64,000 nt of DNA, from assembly GCF_900102685.1 (NCBI RefSeq), contig NZ_FMZA01000012.1, forward strand, positions 39,846-103,845. The letters run 5' to 3'. Positions 42,601-51,051 of this stretch are shown one piece after another. The DNA comes from Melghirimyces thermohalophilus. GTDB lineage: Bacteria > Bacillota > Bacilli > Thermoactinomycetales > DSM-45169. Both the position numbers and the translations under genes were made by a program. Every line of letters begins with the position of its first letter. Positions within the stretch are counted from its first letter, which is position 1. The notes below the pieces were generated by a model, which was given only the letters and a program-made list of their open reading frames with translations, made no database searches and was not told the DNA's origin.

Positions 42601-43138
42601 CCTCTTCACTGCGTACGATCCGCATGCCGCGCCCGCCGCCGCCAAGGGAGGCCTTGATCATGAGGGGGTACCCGTGTTCATCGGCAAACTGCTGCACTTC
42701 CTCCAGGCTGGAGACGGGACCGTCACTCCCGGGAATCACCGGAATTCCTGCCTTGATCGCCGCATTTTTGGCTTGAATCTTGTCGCCAAACATCTTCAGG
42801 TGCTCCACTTTCGGCCCGATAAAGATAATACCCTCTTCTTCACAGCGTTGGGCAAAGCGAGTATTTTCCGACAAAAACCCGTATCCGGGATGGATCGCGT
42901 CTACATCGCTGCTCTTGGCCACCTCAATAATTCCCTCAATATCGAGGTAAGCTTCCAGGGGGCTTTTATCTTCCCCGACCAGATACGCCTCATCCGCTTT
43001 ATAACGGTGGTAAGAGCCCGTATCCTCCTTGGAATAAATGGCGACCGTGCGAATCCCCAGCTCCGTACAGGCACGAAAGATTCGGATAGCAATTTCTCCT
43101 CGGTTTGCGACCAGCACTTTGTTAATCTTATTCAACAA
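39698..43138 (-). CDS. pyc: Pyruvate carboxylase
   Basis: About 1146 residues, the normal length, with all domains. Biotin carboxylase has KVLVANRGEIAIRIFRA, GGGGRGMR and EVNPRVQVEHTITE. The carboxyltransferase has LLTDTTFRDAHQSLLATR, FRIFDSLNW and HLHTHDTSGNG. The C-terminal biotin domain has EAMKMET, where Lys carries biotin. It makes oxaloacetate from pyruvate and bicarbonate with ATP to refill the TCA cycle. TTG 43138 is proposed because AAAGGATGTGA precedes it and NKINKVLVANRGE is the usual start; ATG 43171 is in frame without a site. Confidence 0.97.
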   Translation of the reverse strand: MLNKINKVLVANRGEIAIRIFRACTELGIRTVAIYSKEDTGSYHRYKADEAYLVGEDKSPLEAYLDIEGIIEVAKSSDVDAIHPGYGFLSENTRFAQRCEEEGIIFIGPKVEHLKMFGDKIQAKNAAIKAGIPVIPGSDGPVSSLEEVQQFADEHGYPLMIKASLGGGGRGMRIVRSEEALADAYDRAKSEAKKAFGRDDVYVERFVENPKHIEVQILADQSGDVVHLYERDCSVQRRHQKVVEIAPSVSLKDEWREAICESAVQLMKEIGYVNVGTVEFLVNEQGEYFFIEVNPRVQVEHTITEMVTGVDIVQSQIYIAEGHRLHEEPIGIPPQEEITTHGYSIQCRVTTEDPSNDFLPDTGRIRAYRTGGGFGVRLDAGNGFQGAVITPHYDSLLVKLSTWALTFESAASKMLRNLSEFRIRGIKTNIAFLKNVVRHSKFLSGEYDTSFIDSTPELFVFPKSKDRGTKMLKYIGTTTVNGFEGLKKQKKPAFEPPQIPKVKHSEPMPEGTKQILDREGADGLVNWVKQQQQVLLTDTTFRDAHQSLLATRVRTHDLKQIAEPTARLLPNLFSVEMWGGATFDVAMRFLKENPWERLMILREKMPNVLFQMLLRASNAVGYKNYPDNVIKEFVTQSAEAGIDVFRIFDSLNWVKGMTLAIDAVRQSGKIAEASVCYTGDILDPKRDKYDLNYYRNMAKELEKAGAHILGIKDMAGLLKPQAAYELISALKETVDIPIHLHTHDTSGNGIYTYAKAVEAGVDIVDVAVSSMAGLTSQPSANSLYYALDHSERKPDVNIRALDRLSQFWEGTRNYYEGFESGMRAPNAEVYQHEMPGGQYSNLRQQAKAVGLGDRWGEVKRMYRRVNDLFGDIVKVTPSSKVVGDMALYMVQNDLTEDDIYEQGEKLDFPNSVVEFFQGYLGQPYQGFPQELQRIILKGREAITVRPGERLEPVDFDQLKETLYHKLNRQVTSHDLISYALYPDVFLDFEAFKEEYGDVSVLDTPTLFYGMRLGEEIEVEIEQGKTLIVKLVSIGEAQSDGTRVVYFELNGQPREVIVPDHSVKSTVPVRKKADKNNPNHIGASMPGTVVKVVVEKGEQVKKGDHLMITEAMKMETAIQAPADGVVKELYVSEGESIQTNDLLLEME

Positions 43139-43370
43139 TCGGTCACATCCTTTTATGGAATGGATTCTCATATGAAAGGTCGTGTACCATCTGAGTGACT
43201 ATTGCACTTTAAGCATTATCCATAGGATAGGCCGGCGCTCTGGAACAAAGGTAGCCATCCAACTTAACGGAGAATCAGTTAGCAAGGGCGTCTAGGAGCG
43301 ACTCACATCTTGGCATTCACTTGCCACAAGGGTTTCCTCTGCCCGAAGCAGGATCTTCAATGCCGGATGG

Positions 43371-43524
43371 CATAGCGAGACCGGGAACGGAGTGACCTGG
43401 CGAGACTTGTGCCCTTTGGGTGCATAGCGAGACCGGGAACGGAGTGACCTGGCGAGACTTGTGCCCTTTGGGTGCATAGCGAGACCGGGAACGGAGTGAC
43501 CCTGGCGAGACTTGTGCCCTTTGG
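43371..43524. repeat. Three tandem copies of a 52-bp repeat
   Basis: Units start at 43371, 43423 and 43475 and are identical apart from one inserted C in the third. Each contains GCGAGACCGGGAACGGAGTG and CTGGCGAGACTTGTGCCC. The period is not a multiple of three, so the same text appears in all reading frames, producing artificial ORFs. A diverged copy lies at 3851-3930. Confidence 0.92.
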
Positions 43525-43581
43525 TACAGCGGAACGTAGGGAACATAAGTGAACATGGCGACCTGACGGGTTTCTTTTTGT

Positions 43582-44307
43582 TTACCGATCAGTTACGATG
43601 ATGTAAGTGACCCGGACCGGCCCGTGGACGCCGACAACGAGGCTCATCTCGATGTCGGCGCTATTACTCGGCCCGGAGATAAAGTTGACACATGAGGCGA
43701 CCGAATCCCCGTTTTCGATTCGTCGGTGAATCTCCTGTGCCGCCTGGGTCATCCGGGGAACCAGGGTGCTTTTGGGAATAATGGCGATATAGTTTTCAGG
43801 CAGGAGGCTGACTGATCGCCCTTTTCCCTTGTCACTCAACAAGACGACGGTTCCGGATTCGGCAAGGGTGATGTCGCTGAAGGTGATGCCGACATCCGCC
43901 TTTTCCGCCAGCCGGATATTCTCCTCCCGGCTTCGCTGTTCATCCCATCGTTGAACCTCTGCTCCATGCTGGGAGAGATTCTTATTTAGATATGATAATA
44001 TACCAAATGATTCAAATCTAGGGTCATTCCATGTCATAATTTTCTTCCCGCGGTAACGAAGAATCACATCAGATACCATCTTCGGCAATAATTCACCGGT
44101 TGTCTCTTCCACATCTGTATGAATGGCTTCGCATTGTTTTTTAAACTGATCGAGCAGTTGCTCCGAAGTGTAATCCTTAAATACATTCCACTGCGGACGT
44201 TGGCTCCACTCCGGCCGCTTCACTCCATCCGTTCTCCTGTTTCGCCCCAGTCGATCGGCGATGCGATGGAGAAAGGCGTCCCGATTATGAATCGTGCCCT
44301 TGCCCAT
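43582..44307 (-). CDS. lutC: Lactate utilization protein C
   Basis: 241 residues of the LutC/YkgG family. Conserved text includes [17 protein letters not shown] near 137, [18 protein letters not shown] near 165 and the C-terminal [23 protein letters not shown]. LutABC forms the L-lactate oxidation complex that feeds pyruvate. It overlaps lutB by 23 bases and is the last gene of the operon. ATG 44307 is supported by GGAGGCGGAG upstream. Confidence 0.95.
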   Translation of the reverse strand: MGKGTIHNRDAFLHRIADRLGRNRRTDGVKRPEWSQRPQWNVFKDYTSEQLLDQFKKQCEAIHTDVEETTGELLPKMVSDVILRYRGKKIMTWNDPRFESFGILSYLNKNLSQHGAEVQRWDEQRSREENIRLAEKADVGITFSDITLAESGTVVLLSDKGKGRSVSLLPENYIAIIPKSTLVPRMTQAAQEIHRRIENGDSVASCVNFISGPSNSADIEMSLVVGVHGPVRVTYIIVTDR

Positions 44308-45733
44308 GCTCTCCGCCTCCTTTCTTCCGTTTCCGATACCAATCCCGGAACCGCTCTTTTTCCGGAGCCGGAAAATCCCGGCTGCGGGTCCACGCTTTCA
44401 AGGGGCCGGGGCCCTCTGTCACATACCCTTCTTTGGTGAAAGGGGACATAGCGAGCGGTGCAACCTTCGAACCAACCTTATATAAGGAGGGGTTGCTGGC
44501 CGCTGCTTCAAAGCCTTTCATAGCGATCCGTTCCAAGGCTTCCGTCCGCTTCTCCTCTTCGACGATTTTTTGCCGGTGTTTGATCAACAGCTCATGCAGA
44601 GGAATTTTCACCGGACAAGCTTCGGTACAGGCTGCACAGAGAGAAGAGGCGTAGGGAAGCTCTTTGTTGTTTTCGTAACCGTCCAACAACGGGGTGAGGA
44701 CCGCACCAATCGGTCCCGGATAGATGGAGCCATAAGCGTGGCCGCCGATATGGCTGTACACGGGACAGACGTTGATACAGGCGGCACACCGGATACAATG
44801 GAGCGCTTCCTCAAACTCCGTCCCAAGAATGTTGGAGCGGCCATTGTCGACGATCACCAGGTGAAACTCGTCAGGGCCGTCCACTTCCCCTTCCCCCTTC
44901 GGTCCGGTCAATCCGGTTACATAGCTGGTCAGTTTTTGGCCGACAGCACTGCGACACAACAGACTGACCATCACATCCAGTTCCTCCCACGTAGGGACGA
45001 TTCGTTCCATCCCCATCACCGCGATCTGCGTTTTCGGCAGGGAGGAGACCAGCCGGGCATTTCCTTCGTTAGTCACCAGGCTGATCGAGCCAGATTCGGC
45101 GACGGCGAAATTACAGCCGGTCACCCCGATATCCGCCGACAAAAATTCCCGTCTGAGCTGTTCCCTCGCAAATCTCGTGATCTCTTCCGGCCGCTCGCTC
45201 TTTTGATACCCTTTCTTCTCCCGAAACACATCGCGGATCTGGGATTTGTTTTTGTGGAGCGCCGGAGCAACGATATGTGACGGCGGATCCTGGTCATCAA
45301 CCTGAAGAATGTACTCGCCCAAGTCCGATTCGATCACTTGGCAGCCATCATCCTCCAGCATTTCATTCATGCCAATCTCCTCGGTAACCATCGATTTAGA
45401 TTTGATCACCTTTTTGGCCTGTTTTTCTTGGACCACCTGGCGGATATATTGATTCGCCTCTGCTGCTGTTTCCGCAAAAAAGACATAACCGCCCCGGTTG
45501 GCCACCTTTTCGCTCAATTGCTGCAGGTAAAAATCGAGGTTCTCCAGCGTATGTTGACGGATCTCTTTCCCCAGGGTACGCCATTTTTCCCAATCCCCCA
45601 GCTCTTTTGCCGCATTCAGCCTCCCGGTCCGCAACCGATCCTGAGCACCGGTGACCGCACCGCGCATAAAGGAATCTTGAAGCCCCTTTTCCACCCGCCG
45701 ATCAAATGCTTTATCACCAATTCGGATTCCCAT
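44285..45733 (-). CDS. lutB: Lactate utilization iron-sulfur protein B
   Basis: 482 residues. The N-terminal part is LutB/YkgF-like ([25 protein letters not shown]). Two [4Fe-4S] motifs follow: [14 protein letters not shown] near 313 and [13 protein letters not shown] near 365. It transfers electrons in the L-lactate dehydrogenase complex. ATG 45733 has AGGAGGGGTGAG upstream. It starts four bases after the lutA stop and overlaps lutC. Confidence 0.95.
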   Translation of the reverse strand: MGIRIGDKAFDRRVEKGLQDSFMRGAVTGAQDRLRTGRLNAAKELGDWEKWRTLGKEIRQHTLENLDFYLQQLSEKVANRGGYVFFAETAAEANQYIRQVVQEKQAKKVIKSKSMVTEEIGMNEMLEDDGCQVIESDLGEYILQVDDQDPPSHIVAPALHKNKSQIRDVFREKKGYQKSERPEEITRFAREQLRREFLSADIGVTGCNFAVAESGSISLVTNEGNARLVSSLPKTQIAVMGMERIVPTWEELDVMVSLLCRSAVGQKLTSYVTGLTGPKGEGEVDGPDEFHLVIVDNGRSNILGTEFEEALHCIRCAACINVCPVYSHIGGHAYGSIYPGPIGAVLTPLLDGYENNKELPYASSLCAACTEACPVKIPLHELLIKHRQKIVEEEKRTEALERIAMKGFEAAASNPSLYKVGSKVAPLAMSPFTKEGYVTEGPGPLKAWTRSRDFPAPEKERFRDWYRKRKKGGGEHGQGHDS

Positions 45734-45737
45734 GAGC

Positions 45738-46463
45738 TCACCCCTCCTGTTTGTGGTTTAACACTTGGGCAATATGCATCACTTTGACCGGCTTTCCCTG
45801 CCGCTTGAGGCGCCCGCCGATATTCATCAAGCAACCGGCATCGGCACCGATCAACACTTCGGCATCGGTCTCCTCGATATGGTTCACCTTGGCATCCACC
45901 ATCTCTCTGGATATGGAATCCATTTTAACGGAGAAGGTCCCGCCAAAACCACAGCAATCGTAGCAGTGGGAAAGAGGCGTCAGCTGGAGTCCTTCCACTT
46001 GGTTCAACAGCTTCAACGGCTCCTCGCGTGCACCTAAGAGCCGCGTCATGTGGCAGGAGGTGTGGTAGGTGGCCCGGGCATGAAACACCGCCCCCACATC
46101 CTCCTTCTCCAACACATGGACAATAAATTGGGTCAGTTCGTATGTTTTCTCCCCCAGGGCCCTAGCCCGCTCCTGCCAAGCGGGATCATCGACAAACAGC
46201 TTGGCGTACTCCTTCAACATGGTGGCGCAAGATCCCGAGGGGACAACAACATAATCCGCACCTTCAAAGGTTTCTACCATATGCTTGGCAACCTCTTTTG
46301 ACTCCTTGTGATACCCGCTGTTAAAGGCTGGCTGGCCGCAGCAAGTCTGGGCTGCGGGAAAATCCACCTCACAGCCGAGCCCTTCCAGCAATTCCACCGT
46401 ATCCTTTCCCACCTCGGGATAAAACAGATCGGCGAGGCAGGTGACAAACAGGGAGACTTTCAT
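45738..46463 (-). CDS. lutA: Lactate utilization protein A
   Basis: 241 residues with two CCG-type cysteine-rich domains: [12 protein letters not shown] near 41 and the region SCHMTRLLG...[14 protein letters not shown] near 132-180. These bind an Fe-S cluster, as in heterodisulfide-reductase-like subunits. It is the first gene of lutABC. ATG 46463 has GGAAAGGAG upstream. No LutR/LldP gene is adjacent. Confidence 0.95.
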   Translation of the reverse strand: MKVSLFVTCLADLFYPEVGKDTVELLEGLGCEVDFPAAQTCCGQPAFNSGYHKESKEVAKHMVETFEGADYVVVPSGSCATMLKEYAKLFVDDPAWQERARALGEKTYELTQFIVHVLEKEDVGAVFHARATYHTSCHMTRLLGAREEPLKLLNQVEGLQLTPLSHCYDCCGFGGTFSVKMDSISREMVDAKVNHIEETDAEVLIGADAGCLMNIGGRLKRQGKPVKVMHIAQVLNHKQEG

Positions 46464-46482
46464 CGGAAAACTCCTTTCCAGG

Positions 46483-46662
46483 TTAAGCTGAGCGGGACTG
46501 CTTTTTCTTAAATACGGTCACGAGCGAGGCGACCCACCATCCAATCATAGCAACCGGAAGCAGCGCGACGAGATAAATTGCGAAGCCGTTTAGCACCACA
46601 AATCCCAACACACCTGCGACCCCCACATAGTAGAAGGTTGGGATCAACATTTTCCGGATCAA
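46483..46662 (-). CDS. Small hypothetical membrane protein upstream of lutA
   Basis: About 59 residues from TTG 46662, or 55 from ATG 46650. GGAAGGGG lies just upstream of the TTG. Two hydrophobic segments are seen ([25 protein letters not shown] and [13 protein letters not shown]) with a basic tail KKKQSRSA. The open frame runs far upstream only because it passes under a gene on the other strand. It may be co-transcribed with lutABC, 19 bases away. Function unknown. Confidence 0.5.
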   Translation of the reverse strand: MIRKMLIPTFYYVGVAGVLGFVVLNGFAIYLVALLPVAMIGWWVASLVTVFKKKQSRSA

Positions 46663-46814
46663 ATCCCCTTCCTTGCCGATTAAACCGGTGGCAACTTTGG
46701 AAAAACTGTAGGAGAATCTCCCCTGCTGAAAACTGAAGTATACAATCGAGGAAGTTGTCCAAGGGTATAAATGGGTGATGGCCCAAAAACCCTTGATGAA
46801 AGGAGTACAAGACC

Positions 46815-47225
46815 GTGAGCAAAGAGAAAAAAGAACAAAAAAACAGCCCGGCCATGACGAAGCGGGAAACAGCGCAAAGCACTGCCCCCGAGGCAAGCCA
46901 GATGCAAAATCCTGCTAGCAGTCAAAGAGAAGTTCAAAAAGCGACTGCGGACAATGAGGCTCAAACCACCGCTGAAAACAAAGCTGCAAACAGAACAGCA
47001 GCCGGCAACAGACAGCAGCAGCCAGCTGCAATCGCTCAACAAAACGCCTCCCCCAGCGCAAGGAGGAACGCGGCCCGAACCGATCAAGTTCCATACGCCG
47101 CCCCAGATGCCAACCTGCAAGGTGCCACTCCTGACGTCGGCAAACTGATTGCCACCTCGGGAATTCAGCAACAGCAAAAAGATGAATGGATTTCCCAACT
47201 CACCTCCTACGGGTCAAAAAAATAA
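46815..47225 (+). CDS. Disordered Gln/Ala-rich hypothetical protein
   Basis: 136 residues from GTG 46815, with GAAAGGAG upstream. Residues ~1-105 are low-complexity, rich in Ala, Gln, Asn, Thr, Lys and Glu, with no hydrophobic core. The last ~30 residues (DVGKLIATSGIQQQQKDEWI) could fold. There is no signal peptide. The ribosome binding site and a strong terminator support expression. It may be a spore or stress protein, but nothing in the sequence proves that. Confidence 0.65.
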   Translation: MSKEKKEQKNSPAMTKRETAQSTAPEASQMQNPASSQREVQKATADNEAQTTAENKAANRTAAGNRQQQPAAIAQQNASPSARRNAARTDQVPYAAPDANLQGATPDVGKLIATSGIQQQQKDEWISQLTSYGSKK

Positions 47226-47240
47226 GTGATCCCTAACGAA

Positions 47241-47269
47241 AACCCCCGGTCCCGGCCGGGGTTTTTTTA
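47241..47269 (+). terminator. Terminator after the disordered protein gene
   Basis: AACCCCCGG-TCCC-GGCCGGGGTT-type hairpin followed by TTTTT. Confidence 0.85.
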
Positions 47270-47273
47270 TGTC

Positions 47274-48491
47274 TTACGTCCGGATCCATCTCCAAATCTC
47301 TTTCGGGGTCGCATTTTTTCCATACATCAGAATACCTGTTTTAAAAATCTTGCCTGCCAGCTTCATGAAAATATAGATACTAACCGACAACACAGCGAGC
47401 GCTATGAAAATTTCGATCCAAGGCCACTCTTCCAGTATCGATAAGCGTAACAACAAAACGCCTGGCGATGTAAAGGGGATAAAGGTACCGATTTGCGCGA
47501 TCAGACCGCTCGGATCACGGATGACCGGACTGATAAAGATAAACGGCAGAAAGGGCAGCATCATCACCATCCCCTGAAAATTGTTCGTCGAAGTGATGTC
47601 TGCCATGGACGCACCAACCCCCACATATAAAGCGGAAAACAGGAGATAACCCAATACGGCGATCAACACGTACAAAAGAATTTCAGGAACGAGCAAATAT
47701 TCAAGAATGGGGATATCCAATTTCCAGTTGGCCATGGGGACAGCGAATCCAAGAATAGTCACCGCTTGCAGGATACCTAAGACAAAATAACCGAGAATTT
47801 TCCCCTGCATCAACTCGCCGGGAGTTACAGAAGATAAAATGATTTCGGCAATTTTATCTTTCTTTTCCTGGGAAGCGCTTTGGAAGATATACATTCCCGA
47901 AAAGACGATAGACAGGAGGAGAATACCGGCAAAACCGCCGGGAAGAGCTCGTTTCAACGGATCTCCCCCCATCGCCGTTCCCTCTTCCTCTGCAGCTGTC
48001 GACTCTTTAAAGTGGACTTTTTGAGACATAGCCGCCTGTTCCTCAGCCGACAGACCCAGCTGTTCCATTTTCATCGTTTGAATGGGGAACTCCAACACGT
48101 GAATCTGCTGCATAAAAGCAGGTTCCATTTCTTCACTGGTGTAAACCGGGATCAAACCCTCCTCCAACGCTCGGTCATCCAAAAATATATAGGCGGTACG
48201 CTCCTCGGATTTCAGCTTGGTTTCCACCTCGGCTTCCCTGATATCTGTCTCCTTCATTTTCCAATTCAGCTGGTGCTGATCGACGGTTTTCCGGATGTGA
48301 TCGAAGATACCCAGTTTATCATGGACATAGACGACCGTCGGATCCTCTCTATGATCGGAGTCGTCGAATACATTTCCCAAAAGCATAAATCCAAACAAGA
48401 TGGCTGGAGTGATAAATAACCCGATAAGAAAGGATCGATTTTTTAAATTGCGCTTGATTTCCCACCGGGCCACCTTTAACAGATTACGCAT
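47274..48491 (-). CDS. ABC exporter permease, NatB/YhaP-like
   Basis: 405 residues from ATG 48491 (MRNLLKVARWEIKRNLKNR), with AAGAGGGGGT upstream. One N-terminal helix (FLIGLFITPAILFGFMLLG) is followed by a large outside domain of ~150 residues and then five or six helices near 205-390. This is the ABC-2/NatB layout. It overlaps the ATPase gene by eight bases. The family exports Na+ or small compounds; the substrate here is unknown. Confidence 0.88.
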   Translation of the reverse strand: MRNLLKVARWEIKRNLKNRSFLIGLFITPAILFGFMLLGNVFDDSDHREDPTVVYVHDKLGIFDHIRKTVDQHQLNWKMKETDIREAEVETKLKSEERTAYIFLDDRALEEGLIPVYTSEEMEPAFMQQIHVLEFPIQTMKMEQLGLSAEEQAAMSQKVHFKESTAAEEEGTAMGGDPLKRALPGGFAGILLLSIVFSGMYIFQSASQEKKDKIAEIILSSVTPGELMQGKILGYFVLGILQAVTILGFAVPMANWKLDIPILEYLLVPEILLYVLIAVLGYLLFSALYVGVGASMADITSTNNFQGMVMMLPFLPFIFISPVIRDPSGLIAQIGTFIPFTSPGVLLLRLSILEEWPWIEIFIALAVLSVSIYIFMKLAGKIFKTGILMYGKNATPKEIWRWIRT

Positions 48492-49416
48492 AAGTGACCC
48501 CCTCTTCTTGATCCAAGTGCTGCTCCCTTGTGGCGATATCGATAAAGATTTCATGCAATGAAATGCGGTCCACTGACATTTCATCGATATCCACATGCTC
48601 CGGGAATTGCCTCAACCATCGGGAGATATGAACATGCTTGGAAAGATACAAAATAAAAGTGTTATCGTCCTTTTCATCCACGCGTTGGACGTCTGGCAAT
48701 TCCTTCAATTGATGGATCTCATTTTTGCCACGAATGGTACATTTGAAATTGGCATAACGGCGTTTCACATCATCCATCGAACCGTCGATCACTTTTTGCC
48801 CGCGATGAATGAGAAAAAGACGATCACAGATTTCCTCCACTAGATTCATCTGGTGCGATGATAACAGGATGCCGGTTCCGTCTGCTGCCAGTTGCCGTAT
48901 TTCATCTTTAAATAATTCCTGACTGACCGGATCAAGACCGGAGAAGGGTTCATCCAAGATCAAAAGCTCCGGCTCATGGAGAATCGCCGCTATAAATTGC
49001 ACTTTTTGTCCCATTCCTTTGGACAGCTCTTCAACGGACACATTTTCCATCCCGACGAGGTCGAATTTTCGTAAGTAGTCAAGCGCACGGCTTTTGGCTT
49101 TTTTTCGCGGAACATCTTTTAAGTCAGCTAGATAAAGCAGAATGTCCATCACTTTTACATTTTTGTACAGACCGCGCTCTTCAGGCAAATATCCGATTTT
49201 ATGTCGAGGGATGTTCCGATCATTTAAAAAGGAAACCGACCCCTCATCGGGAACCATTATCCCCATGATGTTGCGGATTGTCGTCGATTTTCCAGCTCCG
49301 TTAGGACCCAGGATCGCCATGATTTCGTCTTTACGCACCTCAAATGATATATCGTCGATCACTTTCTTATCTTTAAACGTTTTACTCAGATGACTGACAC
49401 GCAATATGGGCTCCAT
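48484..49416 (-). CDS. ABC exporter ATP-binding protein, NatA/YhaQ-like
   Basis: 310 residues. Walker A is GPNGAGKSTTIRN near 37, the signature LSKGMGQKVQF near 131, Walker B LLILDEPFSGLDP near 152 and the His switch LSSHQMN near 187. The C-terminal ~90 residues are the extension seen in YhaQ/NatA-type ATPases. ATG 49416 has AAAGGAGG upstream and is preferred over 49446. It is the first gene of a two-gene exporter operon. Confidence 0.92.
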   Translation of the reverse strand: MEPILRVSHLSKTFKDKKVIDDISFEVRKDEIMAILGPNGAGKSTTIRNIMGIMVPDEGSVSFLNDRNIPRHKIGYLPEERGLYKNVKVMDILLYLADLKDVPRKKAKSRALDYLRKFDLVGMENVSVEELSKGMGQKVQFIAAILHEPELLILDEPFSGLDPVSQELFKDEIRQLAADGTGILLSSHQMNLVEEICDRLFLIHRGQKVIDGSMDDVKRRYANFKCTIRGKNEIHQLKELPDVQRVDEKDDNTFILYLSKHVHISRWLRQFPEHVDIDEMSVDRISLHEIFIDIATREQHLDQEEGVTYA

Positions 49417-49679
49417 TGCCGGCCTCCTTTTGCAAAAATCGATCACTTCGTTTCAATCTATTCCCCTGACGCGGTCTTATGTAGCGATTTTTCAATTGGA
49501 CCCTATCACGCCCCTAAACTCATTTCCTCCATTTTCGTTCTCTGCTTACAAAGTATATCAAAAGAAACAAATCTATCAGGCTATTTTTTCAGAAAGATGA
49601 TTTATGAAAACAAGACTTTATTTGTGATAGGATAAAGGTATTTATGAAAATGAAGCAGAGCAGAGGGGGGGGTGATCGC

Positions 49680-50909
49680 ATGCTTCATAATCCAACAGGG
49701 AAAAAACGACTGGGATTAGCCTTTCTGCTCGGTATGCTCGCCTTCTTAGGGCCACTCAATATCGATATGTATTTGCCGAGCTTTCCCGATATCGCCCAAG
49801 ATTTAAAGGCTCCCGCCTCCCTTGTCCAGCTTAGTTTGACCACTTGTTTGATCGGTCTTGCCATCGGTCAGGTGGTGATCGGGCCGATCAGTGATGCCCA
49901 AGGCAGGAGGAAACCCTTAATCCTGTCCATTCTCTTATTCGCTTTGGCATCCCTTCTCTGTGCACTGGCTCCCAATATCACCACCTTGGTGATCGCCCGT
50001 TTTATGCAAGGTTTCACCGCGTCAGCAGGGATTGTCCTGTCCCGGGCAGTGGTGCGTGATGTGTTTAGCGGCAGAGAGCTCACCAAATTTTTTGCTCTCC
50101 TCATGGTGATCAATGCCATCGCTCCAGTCGCTGCACCGATGACAGGCGGAGCGATTTTGCTCTTACCCTTTGCCAGCTGGCACACGATCTTTCTCTTTTT
50201 AGGTTTACTGGGGCTGTTCATGGTATGGATTGTCGTTCTGCGCTTGGAGGAAACCTTGCCCCCGAGCAAGCGAGTACCGAGCTCCGTAGGGCATTCTCTT
50301 CGTACCATGGGCCGTTTGATAAGGGACCGAACCTTTATCGGCTACGCTTTGGTCGTCGGTCTCATCCACGGGGGAAGTTTTGCCTATGTATCGGGCACCC
50401 CCTTCGTCTACCAGGGAATCTACGGGGTATCGCCTCAGACCTTCAGTATCTTGTTCGGTATCAACGGCTTGGCCATCATCACCGGGAGCTTTATCATCGG
50501 ACGCTTGGGGGGGATCGTCCATGAACGAAACTTGCTCCGGATCGCGGTCATCATCGCCGTGACGGCCACTAGCTTCCTTCTGATCATGACGGTGATCGAA
50601 GGACCCTTGGCAACACTGGTGATTCCGATCTTCATCTATATGACCTCCATGGGGATGATCCTGACCAGCTCTTTTACCCTCGCCATGGAACACCAATCCC
50701 ATCGCGCCGGTAGCGCTAGTTCCATCCTGGGGATGCTCCCCTTAACCATCGGCTCCATCGTTTCGCCCCTGGTCGGCTTAAATGAGGAAAGTGCCGTCCC
50801 CATGGGTGCCATCCTGTTTATCACCGCTTTACTGGGAGCGATCGCCTTCTTTACTCTGACCGGAAAAAAACAAAAGACGAATCAAAGCATGTGTACAGCG
50901 GAGGGCTGA
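49680..50909 (+). CDS. Bcr/CflA family drug exporter (MFS)
   Basis: 409 residues with twelve predicted helices. Motifs of the Bcr/CflA group are NIDMYLPSFPDIAQDL near 28, the loop GPISDAQGRRKPL near 75, RFMQGFTASAGIVLSRAVVRD near 107 and APMTGG near 150. It exports drugs such as bicyclomycin or chloramphenicol in relatives by H+ antiport. ATG 49680 follows GGGGGGGTGATCGC; the frame is open to 49644. It is monocistronic, and the terminator overlaps its stop codon. Confidence 0.92.
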   Translation: MLHNPTGKKRLGLAFLLGMLAFLGPLNIDMYLPSFPDIAQDLKAPASLVQLSLTTCLIGLAIGQVVIGPISDAQGRRKPLILSILLFALASLLCALAPNITTLVIARFMQGFTASAGIVLSRAVVRDVFSGRELTKFFALLMVINAIAPVAAPMTGGAILLLPFASWHTIFLFLGLLGLFMVWIVVLRLEETLPPSKRVPSSVGHSLRTMGRLIRDRTFIGYALVVGLIHGGSFAYVSGTPFVYQGIYGVSPQTFSILFGINGLAIITGSFIIGRLGGIVHERNLLRIAVIIAVTATSFLLIMTVIEGPLATLVIPIFIYMTSMGMILTSSFTLAMEHQSHRAGSASSILGMLPLTIGSIVSPLVGLNEESAVPMGAILFITALLGAIAFFTLTGKKQKTNQSMCTAEG

Positions 50910-50925
50910 TGCCCTCCTTTTTTGT
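50901..50925 (+). terminator. Terminator after the Bcr/CflA gene
   Basis: GGAGGGC-TGAT-GCCCTCC followed by TTTTTT; the stop codon lies in the hairpin. Confidence 0.88.
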
Positions 50926-51051
50926 TACCATAAGACGCTCCATCATCATTCGGATGCACTTCACGTATTGAAAACGCTTACTGATTTCCCATACAATAAA
51001 ATCAGACCGTTTAAAGGGCTCAGAAAGAAAAATGGAAAGGGAAGTTTGACT

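Noticed and set aside
43292..43556. Two overlapping open frames with repeated protein text (RSRYAPKGHKSRQ and similar)
   Set aside because: They are produced by the 52-bp tandem repeat. The period shifts frame each unit, there is no ribosome binding site, and the DNA pattern explains them fully.
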